From the NCBI GenBank assembly GCA_046541015.1, contig JBKHEA010000021.1, forward strand, positions 1 through 23,526: a stretch of DNA of 23,526 nucleotides, written 5' to 3'. Under the pieces are notes generated by a model. The model saw only the letters and a program-made list of their open reading frames with translations. It searched no databases and was not told where the DNA came from. The stretch's first letter is position 1; the number at the start of each line of letters is the position of its first letter. The position numbers and the translations under genes are program-made. The DNA is from Liberiplasma sp046541015 (GTDB taxonomy: Bacteria > Bacillota_I > Bacilli_A > Izemoplasmatales > Izemoplasmataceae). Of this stretch, positions 1 through 7,090 are shown piece by piece.

Positions 1-1
1 T

Positions 2-139
2 GTCTCTTTAGATTTTGATGAGAAAGACGATCAACCTGAGTTTGTTTCTTTAGATGCAAATATGAGTATCGCAGAGTATAGAACTCAGTTTGCTGATGAA
101 TTAAATTCTGAAAAAGCGCGTGGTAAAGTATTTTTATAA
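2..139 (+). CDS. C-terminal end of an unidentified protein (5' end outside window)
   Basis: A reading frame enters from the left edge and stops at TAA 137-139, giving 45 visible residues ending in ...KARGKVFL. The tail is acidic and polar (DFDEKDD near the start of the visible part), with no membrane segment or recognisable motif. It lies 23 nt upstream of the next gene on the same strand, so the two may be co-transcribed. I do not recognise the family. That it is coding is inferred from the open frame, the composition and the tidy spacing to the next Shine-Dalgarno site. Confidence 0.6.
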   Translation, partial: VSLDFDEKDDQPEFVSLDANMSIAEYRTQFADELNSEKARGKVFL

Positions 140-162
140 TTTAAACTAAATAAAGGAGTAAA

Positions 163-441
163 ATGATGGAAAAGAAAGAATTTATGGTAGAACTTAATGG
201 TATTATTGAAACTATTCATACATATACAAGAAATCCATTTATGATGGGTTATACTAAAGAATTAAGAAAATCTATAAGACATGATGATATTGAAATGCTT
301 CAAATCGTTTTAGATCGTGTTATTGGTTGGTACATTGAAGAAATGGAAACGATCAAAAATGATGAGTATGTATTTAACAAAACTATGCATGAAAAAGCTT
401 TTTACATCCTAAAAGAATATAGAGAAGCCCTTCATACATAG
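163..441 (+). CDS. Small hypothetical protein, 92 aa
   Basis: A 92-residue, probably all-helical soluble protein preceded by a good Shine-Dalgarno (AAGGAG, 152-157). Two adjacent ATG codons (163 and 166) could both serve as start. No signal peptide or membrane segment is visible. The sequence is rich in Met, Glu, Lys and aromatic residues, with short amphipathic helices (for example IEMLQIVLDRVIGWYIEEME). It follows a partial gene by 23 nt and is followed by a terminator hairpin at 520-545, so it is probably the last gene of a short operon. I do not recognise the family and assign no function. Confidence 0.75.
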   Translation: MMEKKEFMVELNGIIETIHTYTRNPFMMGYTKELRKSIRHDDIEMLQIVLDRVIGWYIEEMETIKNDEYVFNKTMHEKAFYILKEYREALHT

Positions 442-519
442 CATTTTCATTAGTCATTATATCATAGAGAATGAAATTATTAAATAAGTATTACGAACAT
501 GAACAATTCTTTAACAAAT

Positions 520-545
520 AAGACCCTACTATGTTATAGGGTCTT
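520..545 (+). terminator. Rho-independent terminator after the small hypothetical gene
   Basis: A perfect 9-bp inverted repeat, AAGACCCTA (520-528) and TAGGGTCTT (537-545), encloses an 8-nt loop. The T-run after it on the plus strand is short. It lies between the plus-strand gene ending at 441 and the convergent glycerate kinase gene ending at 589, so it may serve both strands. Confidence 0.6.
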
Positions 546-588
546 TCGTGCGTTTAAGAAAATTCTCTTTCTATATATATAAGGATAA

Positions 589-1713
589 TTATTTGAATAG
601 ATAATCAATTTTTTTGATTGTCTTTTTTATTTGGTTTATAGTATGTTCTTTTTCTAAAAATTCTGGTTTAATGATGCAATCTTGATCATAAAGTGGTGCT
701 AATATGATGTTTGGGTTATCTAAAAGATGATGTGCCTCAATAATTTTTCCAGCTATTACCAAACACTTTTTTTGATGTTTTATGGCTAAATCTATTAAGC
801 CTAAAGGTGCTTTATTCATAAAGGTTTGATGATCTAATTTACCTTCACCAGTAATCACTAAATCGGAGGATTGAATGTTGCTTTCTATATTTAATAAATC
901 AATTATTAATTTTGACCCTAATTGAATGGTTGTGTTAAAAAAAGGCATAAATGCAGCCGCAAGTCCTCCTGCAGCGCCTGTTGATGGAATAGTATTTAAA
1001 TCAATTTGATAGTTCTTTTTTATAAACTTTGCGTAATGATTCATGCCTTTTTCAAGTAGTAAAACATCTTCATCACTTGCGCCTTTTTGTTTGGCGTAAA
1101 TATAGGCTGCACCGTTTAAACCTGAAAAAGGATTGCTGACATCACAAGCTAAATTAAAGGTTACTTCATGAGATACTTTTATAGCTTTTGATGCATCTAT
1201 TCTTGCGATTTTTTCAAGGTTAATCCCAATAGGTTTTAAGGGGGTATTATCCTTATCTAAAAACGTATACCCTAAAGCATTTAAAAAACCAATACCTGCA
1301 TCATTTGTTGCACTACCACCAAGCCCTATGATGAAGTTTTTTATATCTTTATCTAAAGCATCTTTAACGAGTTCTCCTAGTCCATAGGTGGTTGTATACA
1401 AAGGGTTTCTTTGGTCTTTATTTAGTGTTGTTAATCCTGATGAAGCGGCCATTTCTATGATTGCAGTATCGTTAACAATTAAATACGTTGCAAGCACTTT
1501 ATTAAACCTTGGATTGGTTACTTCAAGCGTAACTTTAGTTGCATTTTCTAGTTTTTCTAATGCCTCAATTGTCCCCTCACCTCCATCGGCAATAGGGATG
1601 ACTTTTATAGTATGCACTGGATTAATTGATTGAATGATTTTCTTTAATGCAATCCCTAATTCATTAGATGAGATTGAGTCTTTAAATGAGTCCATACTGA
1701 TCAATATATTCAT
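589..1713 (-). CDS. glxK: Glycerate 2-kinase (GarK/GlxK family)
   Basis: A 374-residue glycerate kinase, which phosphorylates glycerate to 2-phosphoglycerate with ATP and so feeds lower glycolysis. Family hallmarks are visible: N-terminal MNILISMDSFKDS, ADGGEGT near residues 42-48, GGSATNDAG near 132-140 and TGEGKLDHQT near 288-297. Length is normal for the family. The frame is open 20 codons further upstream, but the ATG at 1713 is preceded by GGGGTGAT and begins exactly where the family homology begins, so it is preferred. It follows the fructose PTS operon on the same strand but is separated from it by a terminator (1748-1776) and has its own promoter (1730-1758). It is therefore probably transcribed separately, with possible read-through. 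The source of glycerate is not evident from the window. Confidence 0.9.
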   Translation of the reverse strand: MNILISMDSFKDSISSNELGIALKKIIQSINPVHTIKVIPIADGGEGTIEALEKLENATKVTLEVTNPRFNKVLATYLIVNDTAIIEMAASSGLTTLNKDQRNPLYTTTYGLGELVKDALDKDIKNFIIGLGGSATNDAGIGFLNALGYTFLDKDNTPLKPIGINLEKIARIDASKAIKVSHEVTFNLACDVSNPFSGLNGAAYIYAKQKGASDEDVLLLEKGMNHYAKFIKKNYQIDLNTIPSTGAAGGLAAAFMPFFNTTIQLGSKLIIDLLNIESNIQSSDLVITGEGKLDHQTFMNKAPLGLIDLAIKHQKKCLVIAGKIIEAHHLLDNPNIILAPLYDQDCIIKPEFLEKEHTINQIKKTIKKIDYLFK

Positions 1714-1729
1714 ATCATCACCCCACTTT

Positions 1730-1758
1730 ATTATAGACTTAAAAAAAAGAATGAACAA
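1730..1758 (-). promoter_or_regulatory. Predicted promoter of the glycerate kinase gene
   Basis: On the minus strand, TTGTTC (1753-1758) and a perfect TATAAT (1730-1735) are separated by 17 bp. The -35 hexamer lies in the 3' arm of the terminator that ends the fructose operon. The predicted start site leaves a leader of only about 10 nt that carries the GGGGTGAT ribosome site. Confidence 0.6.
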
Positions 1759-1776
1759 GTTAGACTTGTTCATTCT
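1739..1776 (-). terminator. Strong rho-independent terminator ending the fructose operon
   Basis: A perfect 13-bp inverted repeat (1748-1760 with 1764-1776) has a 3-nt loop. On the minus strand it is followed by an unbroken T-run (1741-1748 as A on the plus strand). Its first arm overlaps the TGA stop of the HPr-like gene. It separates the fructose operon from glycerate kinase. Confidence 0.9.
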
Positions 1777-2033
1777 ATGACATTAATATCTTTTAGTGCA
1801 TTATAGATTGTGCGATGAATTTCTTCTGCATTGTTTCCCTTAACAATAATGCTTATTTCGCCACCTTTTGGAACACCTAAACTAAGGATAGAAACAGTAC
1901 TCTTAGTTGTGAGTGTAACGTTATCATAATGGATAAATATCTCATTATCTAGTTTTGAAGTAAGCTTCGCTAATATATTAGCAGGTTTTGCGGTTAACCC
2001 TTCTTGATGAATAATTTTGTAGCTTTTTTCCAA
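1770..2033 (-). CDS. HPr/Crh-like protein lacking the phosphotransfer histidine
   Basis: An 87-residue protein with the size and landmarks of the PTS phosphocarrier HPr. The active-site loop GIHARPA reads GLTAKPA here (residues 12-18), so the catalytic His15 equivalent is Thr14. The Ser46 region is kept as KSTVSILSLGV (residues 44-54), and the C-terminal half (GGEISIIVKG) fits HPr. HPr cannot pass phosphate from enzyme I without that His. In Bacillus, Crh lacks the His but keeps Ser46 and acts with CcpA in catabolite repression. This protein is plausibly Crh-like. The start is TTG, 2 nt after the EIIC stop, with only a weak Shine-Dalgarno, which suggests translational coupling. The gene ends in TGA within the terminator stem. 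The fold assignment is fairly safe; the regulatory role is inference. Confidence 0.85.
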   Translation of the reverse strand: MEKSYKIIHQEGLTAKPANILAKLTSKLDNEIFIHYDNVTLTTKSTVSILSLGVPKGGEISIIVKGNNAEEIHRTIYNALKDINVIE

Positions 2034-2035
2034 AT

Positions 2036-3073
2036 TTACTCAGCTGTTTCTAGTTCTTTAGCATCTGGAAGTAATACTTTAAGTAAGAAAGCGGTTAATG
2101 CTGTACCCGCTGCAAGGGCTAAAATAAATGCTAATGCTCCAAGTCCACCCATTAGAGGAATAACGAAGATTCCACCATGTGGTGCAGGAGATGTAACAGC
2201 AAATAATCCAACAATCGCACCAGCTAAGGCACTACCTGCAATAATTGAAGGGATTACAGCTTTAGGATTTGCGGCTGCAAATGGAATAGCACCTTCAGTA
2301 ATGAAGCTTGCACCCATTACCCAGTTTGTTTTTCCTGCTTCAATTTGTTGTGCGTTAAATTTTCCTTTGAATAAAACCGTTGCTAAAGCAATACCAAGTG
2401 GTGGGGTCATTCCCCCAGCCATAACCGCAGCCATTAGCGTTGTTGATGCACCACCGGCTAATGTTCCTACGCCAACGACATAGGCAGCTTTATTCACAGG
2501 ACCACCCATATCAACAGCCATCATACCACCAGCAATAAAGCCTAAAATAATTAAACTTGTACCTTGCATATTGGTTAACCAATTTTCAAGTCCTGTTGAG
2601 ATTGGACCAACGAGTAAGTTGATTGGTAACATTGCAAGGGCTGCGAGGATTGTACCGAATAATGGGAAGAGTAATACTGGTTTAATCCCTGCCATACTTC
2701 TTGGTAAGCCACTAAATAGTTGTTTGAGTAAAACCATAAGACCACCAGCAGCAAACCCAGCTAAAATTGCGCCTAAGAATCCTGAATTACCTTGGGCTAA
2801 AGCACCTGCAACAAATCCAGGGACAAGTCCAGGACGGTCTGCAATTGAATAGGCAATATACCCAGCTAAGATTGGTAACATAAATCCAAAGGCTGTACCA
2901 CCTACACCAATGAACCATTCAGCAACAACGTTACCTGATCCATAGTTACTTGCACCTGCATTACCAAAATCAAATAAAAATGCTAGTGCAATCATGATTC
3001 CACCTGCAACAACAAACGGAATCATTTGACTTACACCACTCATTAAGTGGCGATAAACATTAACTTTCTTCAT
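2036..3073 (-). CDS. PTS fructose transporter subunit IIC
   Basis: A 345-residue polytopic membrane protein forming the fructose channel of the phosphotransferase system. It is rich in Gly and Ala, with about eight to ten hydrophobic segments. It carries fructose-family EIIC motifs: DMGGPVNKAA near residues 188-197 and FITEGAIPFAA near 257-267. It is a free-standing IIC domain; many Firmicutes fuse it with IIA and IIB as FruA. It lies 40 nt after the IIB gene with its own Shine-Dalgarno (AAAGGAG), and its stop is 2 nt from the TTG start of the HPr-like gene. It is expected to import fructose and release fructose-1-phosphate to FruK. Confidence 0.93.
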   Translation of the reverse strand: MKKVNVYRHLMSGVSQMIPFVVAGGIMIALAFLFDFGNAGASNYGSGNVVAEWFIGVGGTAFGFMLPILAGYIAYSIADRPGLVPGFVAGALAQGNSGFLGAILAGFAAGGLMVLLKQLFSGLPRSMAGIKPVLLFPLFGTILAALAMLPINLLVGPISTGLENWLTNMQGTSLIILGFIAGGMMAVDMGGPVNKAAYVVGVGTLAGGASTTLMAAVMAGGMTPPLGIALATVLFKGKFNAQQIEAGKTNWVMGASFITEGAIPFAAANPKAVIPSIIAGSALAGAIVGLFAVTSPAPHGGIFVIPLMGGLGALAFILALAAGTALTAFLLKVLLPDAKELETAE

Positions 3074-3113
3074 TACTAAAACACTCCTTTATAAAATTAT
3101 TTTTTTTGTTTTT

Positions 3114-3440
3114 TTATTTATGTTTATAGGTTGAAAATTTTCCTGCAAGCGCATCGTCAATTAATGCTGGTGCGTTTTTGATCGCTTTAGAAACCCCAAC
3201 TTCTAGTAGTGGTTTTCCGTCAAAACGAGCCATTTCAACGCGCGCATCTGCTGCAATAATAACAGCTAATGCTTCATCAATATCTTTTTGTTTCAACTTG
3301 TTTTCTACCCCAATAGACCCATTGGTTTCAACAAGCACTTTGACGCCTCTTTTTTTACCTGCTTTTTCTAACATCTCAGCAGCCATGTAAGTATGCGCAA
3401 TCCCCGTAGGACATGCAGTAACCGCAACAATTTTATCCAT
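3114..3440 (-). CDS. PTS fructose transporter subunit IIB
   Basis: A 108-residue cytoplasmic phosphotransferase domain. The phosphorylated Cys9 sits in the family motif VTACPTGIAHTYMAAE near the N-terminus. It accepts phosphate from EIIA and passes it to fructose bound by EIIC. The length matches a single IIB-fructose domain, about 100 residues. Its ATG overlaps the TAA stop of the IIA gene by one base, indicating translational coupling within the fru operon. Confidence 0.95.
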   Translation of the reverse strand: MDKIVAVTACPTGIAHTYMAAEMLEKAGKKRGVKVLVETNGSIGVENKLKQKDIDEALAVIIAADARVEMARFDGKPLLEVGVSKAIKNAPALIDDALAGKFSTYKHK

Positions 3441-3904
3441 TATTTTTCCTCCTTATCAATTTTTTGTATTGTTTTAAGTATTGATTCAATACTTGATGCA
3501 CTTCTTAAACTATCTCTAAATGTTTCATCCATAAGTTTTCTTGATAGTTTTGCGAGAGTTTGAAGATGTAAATTTTCTCCACCTAAAGGGGCTGCGATTA
3601 AAAAGAATAAATCGGATGGTTCGCCATCTAAACTATCATAATCGATGCCTTTTTCATGTCTACCAAATACTAAACTTGGGACTTTTACAGCTTTGGTTTT
3701 GGCGTGTGGGATTGCAATCCCATACCCAACTCCTGTTGAACTAAGTGATTCACGATCCATAACCGCTTTAACAAATTCATCTAAATCATTGATTCGATCC
3801 TCATCTTTAAGCGCCATGGCTAATTCTTTAATAACTTCTACTTTTGTGCTTGCGTTTAAATGCATTAAGACAAGCTCTTCTTTAATGAGTTCATTAACTT
3901 TCAT
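3440..3904 (-). CDS. PTS fructose transporter subunit IIA
   Basis: A 154-residue EIIA of the fructose/mannitol family. The phosphorylatable His67 lies in the motif GIAIPHAKT (residues 62-70), and the flanking STGVGYG is also typical. It takes phosphate from HPr and donates it to the IIB protein encoded just downstream. The start overlaps the end of fruK by 4 nt and the stop overlaps the IIB start by 1 nt, so fruK, IIA and IIB are tightly coupled. It carries no HPr domain, unlike the enterobacterial FruB fusion; an HPr-like protein is instead encoded separately at the end of the operon. Confidence 0.95.
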   Translation of the reverse strand: MKVNELIKEELVLMHLNASTKVEVIKELAMALKDEDRINDLDEFVKAVMDRESLSSTGVGYGIAIPHAKTKAVKVPSLVFGRHEKGIDYDSLDGEPSDLFFLIAAPLGGENLHLQTLAKLSRKLMDETFRDSLRSASSIESILKTIQKIDKEEK

Positions 3905-4824
3905 ACTTTTACCTCTTCTATCTTTACATTTTTTAAATACTTATGCACGGTTTCTTTTTTAGCAATCGAGTAACTAAATGCGGTGGCAGTGCCTGATGCA
4001 ATACTCATTTTGTAGCTTTTTATTAAATCTTTAGACCTAATATATTCACTTACAAATCCTGCAACCATTGAATCCCCTGCACCTACTGGATTTAAGGCTT
4101 TTCCTTTTATCGGTAAGGCTTTAAGTATTAGCGTATCATTAATAAAATAAGAACCTTCCTTACCAAGAGATACAATAATATTTTGTGCGCCTTTAACTAA
4201 TAAATCTTTTGCGGCCTTGATTAAATCGAATTCATTATGGATAGATTGGTTTGTAAGTTGTTCTAACTCATAGCGATTTGGTTTAATTAAGAATGGTTTA
4301 AAGGGAAGGGTTTTAAGTAAGTTTTCTTTTTCGGTATCAATCACAAAGGGTACTTGATTATTGAAACATTTTTCAGCTAAGACTAAATAGGCATCATACT
4401 TAGGTTCTATGGTAGAACCCCCTAAGATAAATAAATCATCCTTGCCTAACTCGTTTACTTTTGAAACCAAATCATCAAACTCTTCCTTACTAACAACAGG
4501 CGCTTTGGCATTGACTTCAGTATTGTCACTTTTTATTTGTAGTTTTACATTAATCCGTGTTAAATCTTTAATCGGTGTAAATGCCATTTTTAAATCATAG
4601 GTTTCTTTTAAATAATCTTTCAAATAAGCCCCTGTAAACCCGCCAACAAAGCCTAGCGCAGTATTATCGACCCCTAATTCCTTTAACAAGATGCTTACAT
4701 TAATCCCCTTGCCACCCCCACTAAACTTATTAAATGAGGCACGGTTTAATGCCCCAAGCGAAAAGGTGTCTAATTCTAAACGATAATCAATCGCAGGATT
4801 TAAAGTACATGTATAAATCATCAA
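3901..4824 (-). CDS. fruK: 1-phosphofructokinase
   Basis: A 307-residue PfkB-family kinase that converts fructose-1-phosphate to fructose-1,6-bisphosphate with ATP. It begins with MIYTCTLNPAIDY, typical of FruK/LacC enzymes, carries the first PfkB signature GGGKGINVS at about 36-44, and the second, NPVGAGDSMVAG, with catalytic Asp251. Length is normal. Tandem ATGs at 4824 and 4821 follow a strong Shine-Dalgarno (AAAGGAG). It sits 9 nt after fruR and overlaps the EIIA gene by 4 nt. The operon context with fructose-type EIIA/B/C favours 1-phosphofructokinase over tagatose-6-phosphate kinase. Confidence 0.93.
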   Translation of the reverse strand: MMIYTCTLNPAIDYRLELDTFSLGALNRASFNKFSGGGKGINVSILLKELGVDNTALGFVGGFTGAYLKDYLKETYDLKMAFTPIKDLTRINVKLQIKSDNTEVNAKAPVVSKEEFDDLVSKVNELGKDDLFILGGSTIEPKYDAYLVLAEKCFNNQVPFVIDTEKENLLKTLPFKPFLIKPNRYELEQLTNQSIHNEFDLIKAAKDLLVKGAQNIIVSLGKEGSYFINDTLILKALPIKGKALNPVGAGDSMVAGFVSEYIRSKDLIKSYKMSIASGTATAFSYSIAKKETVHKYLKNVKIEEVKV

Positions 4825-4833
4825 AACACTCCT

Positions 4834-5520
4834 TTATTCACTGATTAATTGACAATCACTCTTCTTTGCAAATAAGTATGCTGTATGAATGTGTTCTTTA
4901 CTTAAATCAGCACATATGTATTTTTTTCTTGATCGGCTGATGACGTGTTTTTTTATAATTCCTTCTTTAATATCTGGAGTTGAATAACCTTTTTGTGTAA
5001 ACCCGTTTGCGCCCATAAAGCATTTATCAAATTGAAAATGATTTAATGATTCAAGCGCAATTTCACCGACTAAGGCATTGGTTAAGGGTTTTAATTCGCC
5101 CCCGATTAAATAGGTATTTAAGTGGTAATTTAATGCTTCTGATGCAATATGAATTCCATTGGTAATAATCGTTATATTCGATGCTGTGATGTATCTAATC
5201 ATATAAAACGTTGTAGACCCTGAATCAATATAAATCGTATCGTCATCTTCAATGAGTTTAGCTGCTTTTGCGCCAATAACTTCTTTAACTTCAAGTTTTT
5301 GTTTTAAACGTTCATTAAGATAAGTATCAGGTTGATTCTTTTCGATATATATAACGCTTCCATAAAGTTCTTTTAAAAAGCCTTCATGCGCAAGGTCTTT
5401 AACATCTCTTCTTATGGTTGATTCACTAACATCTAATAAATCATTGAGTTCAGTAATCTTAACATCTTTATGGGTTTTAATGTAATCTTTAATTAGATTT
5501 AAACGTTTACTTTTTTGCAA
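4834..5520 (-). CDS. fruR: DeoR-family repressor of the fructose operon
   Basis: A 228-residue DeoR-type regulator. The N-terminal winged HTH spans about residues 6-58 and contains KITELNDLLDVSESTIRRD, the family recognition-helix region. The C-terminal DeoR sensor domain, related to sugar-phosphate isomerases, includes DDTIYIDSGSTTFYM and ends YICADLSKEH. Members of this family next to fruK respond to fructose-1-phosphate. The start codon is TTG at 5520, placed 7 nt after an excellent Shine-Dalgarno (AAAGGAGGG, 5528-5536). It is the first gene of the operon, so it is probably autoregulated. Candidate operators and a cre site lie just upstream. Confidence 0.9.
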   Translation of the reverse strand: MQKSKRLNLIKDYIKTHKDVKITELNDLLDVSESTIRRDVKDLAHEGFLKELYGSVIYIEKNQPDTYLNERLKQKLEVKEVIGAKAAKLIEDDDTIYIDSGSTTFYMIRYITASNITIITNGIHIASEALNYHLNTYLIGGELKPLTNALVGEIALESLNHFQFDKCFMGANGFTQKGYSTPDIKEGIIKKHVISRSRKKYICADLSKEHIHTAYLFAKKSDCQLISE

Positions 5521-5535
5521 GAGATGACCCTCCTT

Positions 5536-5549
5536 TGAAACCGCTTTTA
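5536..5549. promoter_or_regulatory. Candidate cre site (CcpA operator) in the fruR leader
   Basis: On the plus strand TGAAACCGCTTTTA matches the cre consensus TGWAANCGNTNWCA at all positions except the 13th (T for C). It lies immediately downstream of the predicted fruR transcription start and overlaps the edge of the ribosome site, a position where CcpA binding would block transcription. CcpA itself is not in the window. Confidence 0.55.
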
Positions 5550-5553
5550 CATG

Positions 5554-5608
5554 TTCACTATAGCAACCTTTTCAAAGTTTGTCAATTTTTTTTAAACTTT
5601 TTCACTAT
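5554..5608. promoter_or_regulatory. Candidate FruR operator repeats around the fruR promoter
   Basis: An exact 8-nt direct repeat TTCACTAT occurs at 5554-5561, overlapping the -10, and at 5601-5608, upstream of the -35. Between them lies an inverted repeat AAAGTTT (5574-5580) and AAACTTT (5594-5600) flanking the -35 hexamer. DeoR regulators often bind several repeated half-sites, so this is a plausible autoregulatory region. Assignment to FruR is inference. Confidence 0.4.
5557..5585 (-). promoter_or_regulatory. Promoter of the fru operon
   Basis: On the minus strand a perfect TTGACA (5580-5585) and TATAGT (5557-5562) are separated by exactly 17 bp. This is the strongest sigma-A-type promoter in the window. 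It drives fruR and the downstream PTS genes. Confidence 0.85.
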
Positions 5609-5730
5609 TTATAAAATTTTCAGTGCCAAAAGTTACTTAGTTAAAGGATTCTTTACAATCCTTAAATTCTTGTATTGACCAATTGTTTAGATAACACTTT
5701 GTCATTTTCTCTTTTAAAAAGTTAGTTTTT

Positions 5731-5739
5731 TGATATACT
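5731..5739 (+). promoter_or_regulatory. Extended -10 promoter of the aminopeptidase gene
   Basis: TG-A-TATACT (5731-5739) forms an extended -10 with no convincing -35 at the usual distance. The leader is short and leads into AGAGGAGA and the ATG at 5766. The rest of the 5586-5730 interval holds the upstream part of the divergent fru promoter, one weak 7-bp hairpin and nothing else recognisable. Confidence 0.55.
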
Positions 5740-5765
5740 ATTTATAGAAAAGAGAGGAGAATTAT

Positions 5766-7001
5766 ATGCCAAAACAATCTTTAATAGAAAAATATGCAAA
5801 ACTTGCGGTGTTAATTGGTGTGAACGTTCAAAAAGATCAACCCGTTATCATTCGTGCAACCACTGAAGTTGCGCCTTTAGTTAGAGCGATTACAAAAGAA
5901 GCTTATTTAGCTGGCGCAAAAAGTGTCAGTGTTGATTGGAGCGATGACTATGTCAATCGTTTAGGGTTAGAACATATGTCCGTAGAAACCCTTGAAACAG
6001 TACCTGAATGGGTAGTTAATAAAACCCAACATGCCGTTGATGAGAATGCTTGTTTTATAAGCATCACATCACCAATTCCTGGGTTAAATGCAGGGATTGA
6101 CCCGAGTAAAATTCAAAAAGCTAGTGTTGCTAGAATGAAAAAATTATCATTTTTCCAAACCCACATGATGGGTAACCGTGCTCAGTGGAGTATTGTTGCT
6201 GCACCAAACACAGTTTGGGCAGAAAAAGTTTTCAATAATTTAAAAGGCGATGAAGCAGTTGAAGCTTTATGGGATGCGATTTTTGAAGCGTGTCGCGTTA
6301 AAGAAGATAACGACCCAATTGCTGAATGGGATAAGCATAATAAAACCTTATCAAACCATAATAAAATCTTAAATGATTATCAGTTTGAAAGTTTACATTT
6401 CAAAAATAGTTTGGGAACTGATTTAACCGTTAAATTAGTTGAAAACCATATTTGGGCTGGTGGTAGTGAACATTCAACTAAAGGCGTTATTTTTAATCCT
6501 AATATTCCTACAGAAGAAACATTTACCATGCCACATAAATATGGGGTTAATGGAAAAGTAGTTGCTACAAAGCCATTAAACTACCAAGGTAGCTTAATTG
6601 AAGACTTTTATTTAGTCTTTAAAGATGGTAAAGTAGTTGATTATGATGCGAAAAAAGAATTAGGTACGCTTAAATCTTTAATCGAATTTGATGAAGGTAG
6701 TGCTTATTTAGGTGAAGTTGCCTTAATTTCACACGATTCACCCATTCAAAATTCAGGGATTTTATTTTTAAATACTTTATTTGATGAAAATGCATCTTGT
6801 CACTTAGCCTTAGGCCGTGCTTATCCGATGAACATTCAAAATGGAACAAGCATGGAAGTTAAAGACTTAGAAAAACTTGGTTACAATAACTCTATGGCTC
6901 ATTCTGATTTCATGTTTGGTAGTAGCGATATGAGTATTGTTGGTAAAACTAAAGATGGTAAAGAAGTTCAAATCTTTAAAGACGGAAACTTTGTGATTTA
7001 A
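5766..7001 (+). CDS. M29-family metal-dependent aminopeptidase (AmpS/AmpT/PepS type)
   Basis: A 411-residue cytoplasmic aminopeptidase of the thermophilic-metalloprotease M29 family, which trims N-terminal residues from peptides. Predicted metal and catalytic residues are present: Glu250 in NPNIPTEE, Glu317 in AYLGEVAL, His346 in CHLALGRAYP with Tyr353, and His379/Asp381 in HSDFMFG. Length is normal (about 410). The ATG at 5766 follows a GAGGAG Shine-Dalgarno. The gene is monocistronic, divergent from the fru operon and followed by a strong terminator at 7026-7059. It is probably a housekeeping peptide-recycling enzyme with no obvious link to the neighbouring sugar genes. Confidence 0.95.
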   Translation: MPKQSLIEKYAKLAVLIGVNVQKDQPVIIRATTEVAPLVRAITKEAYLAGAKSVSVDWSDDYVNRLGLEHMSVETLETVPEWVVNKTQHAVDENACFISITSPIPGLNAGIDPSKIQKASVARMKKLSFFQTHMMGNRAQWSIVAAPNTVWAEKVFNNLKGDEAVEALWDAIFEACRVKEDNDPIAEWDKHNKTLSNHNKILNDYQFESLHFKNSLGTDLTVKLVENHIWAGGSEHSTKGVIFNPNIPTEETFTMPHKYGVNGKVVATKPLNYQGSLIEDFYLVFKDGKVVDYDAKKELGTLKSLIEFDEGSAYLGEVALISHDSPIQNSGILFLNTLFDENASCHLALGRAYPMNIQNGTSMEVKDLEKLGYNNSMAHSDFMFGSSDMSIVGKTKDGKEVQIFKDGNFVI

Positions 7002-7025
7002 AGAGTAACGGCTTTTTAAAAATTA

Positions 7026-7059
7026 TAGAAACTTGCATCACTCGCAAGTTTCTATTTTT
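7026..7059 (+). terminator. Rho-independent terminator after the aminopeptidase gene
   Basis: A perfect 11-bp inverted repeat, TAGAAACTTGC (7026-7036) and GCAAGTTTCTA (7044-7054), has a 7-nt loop and is followed by TTTTTAT. Confidence 0.92.
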
Positions 7060-7090
7060 ATATGTTAAAATAAAGTCGGAGGTTGATAAA

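Noticed and set aside
1388..1633. Plus-strand open frame opposite glycerate kinase
   Set aside because: Antisense shadow without a Shine-Dalgarno; the minus-strand gene explains the codon pattern.
2031..2038. Programmed frameshift joining EIIC and the HPr-like protein
   Set aside because: There is no slippery heptamer at the junction, and TTG 2 nt after the stop is a simpler coupled start; many TTG starts occur in this window.
2004..2852. Two long plus-strand open frames opposite the EIIC gene (2004-2483 and 2571-2852)
   Set aside because: They lie antisense to a clear transporter gene, have the Pro/Ala-rich composition expected from reverse reading of Gly/Ala codons, lack ribosome sites and resemble no family.
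5643..5663. AAGGATT/AATCCTT hairpin in the fruR-aminopeptidase intergenic region
   Set aside because: Only 7 bp, no T-run and no gene end nearby, so it is not a terminator; chance pairing in AT-rich DNA is likely.
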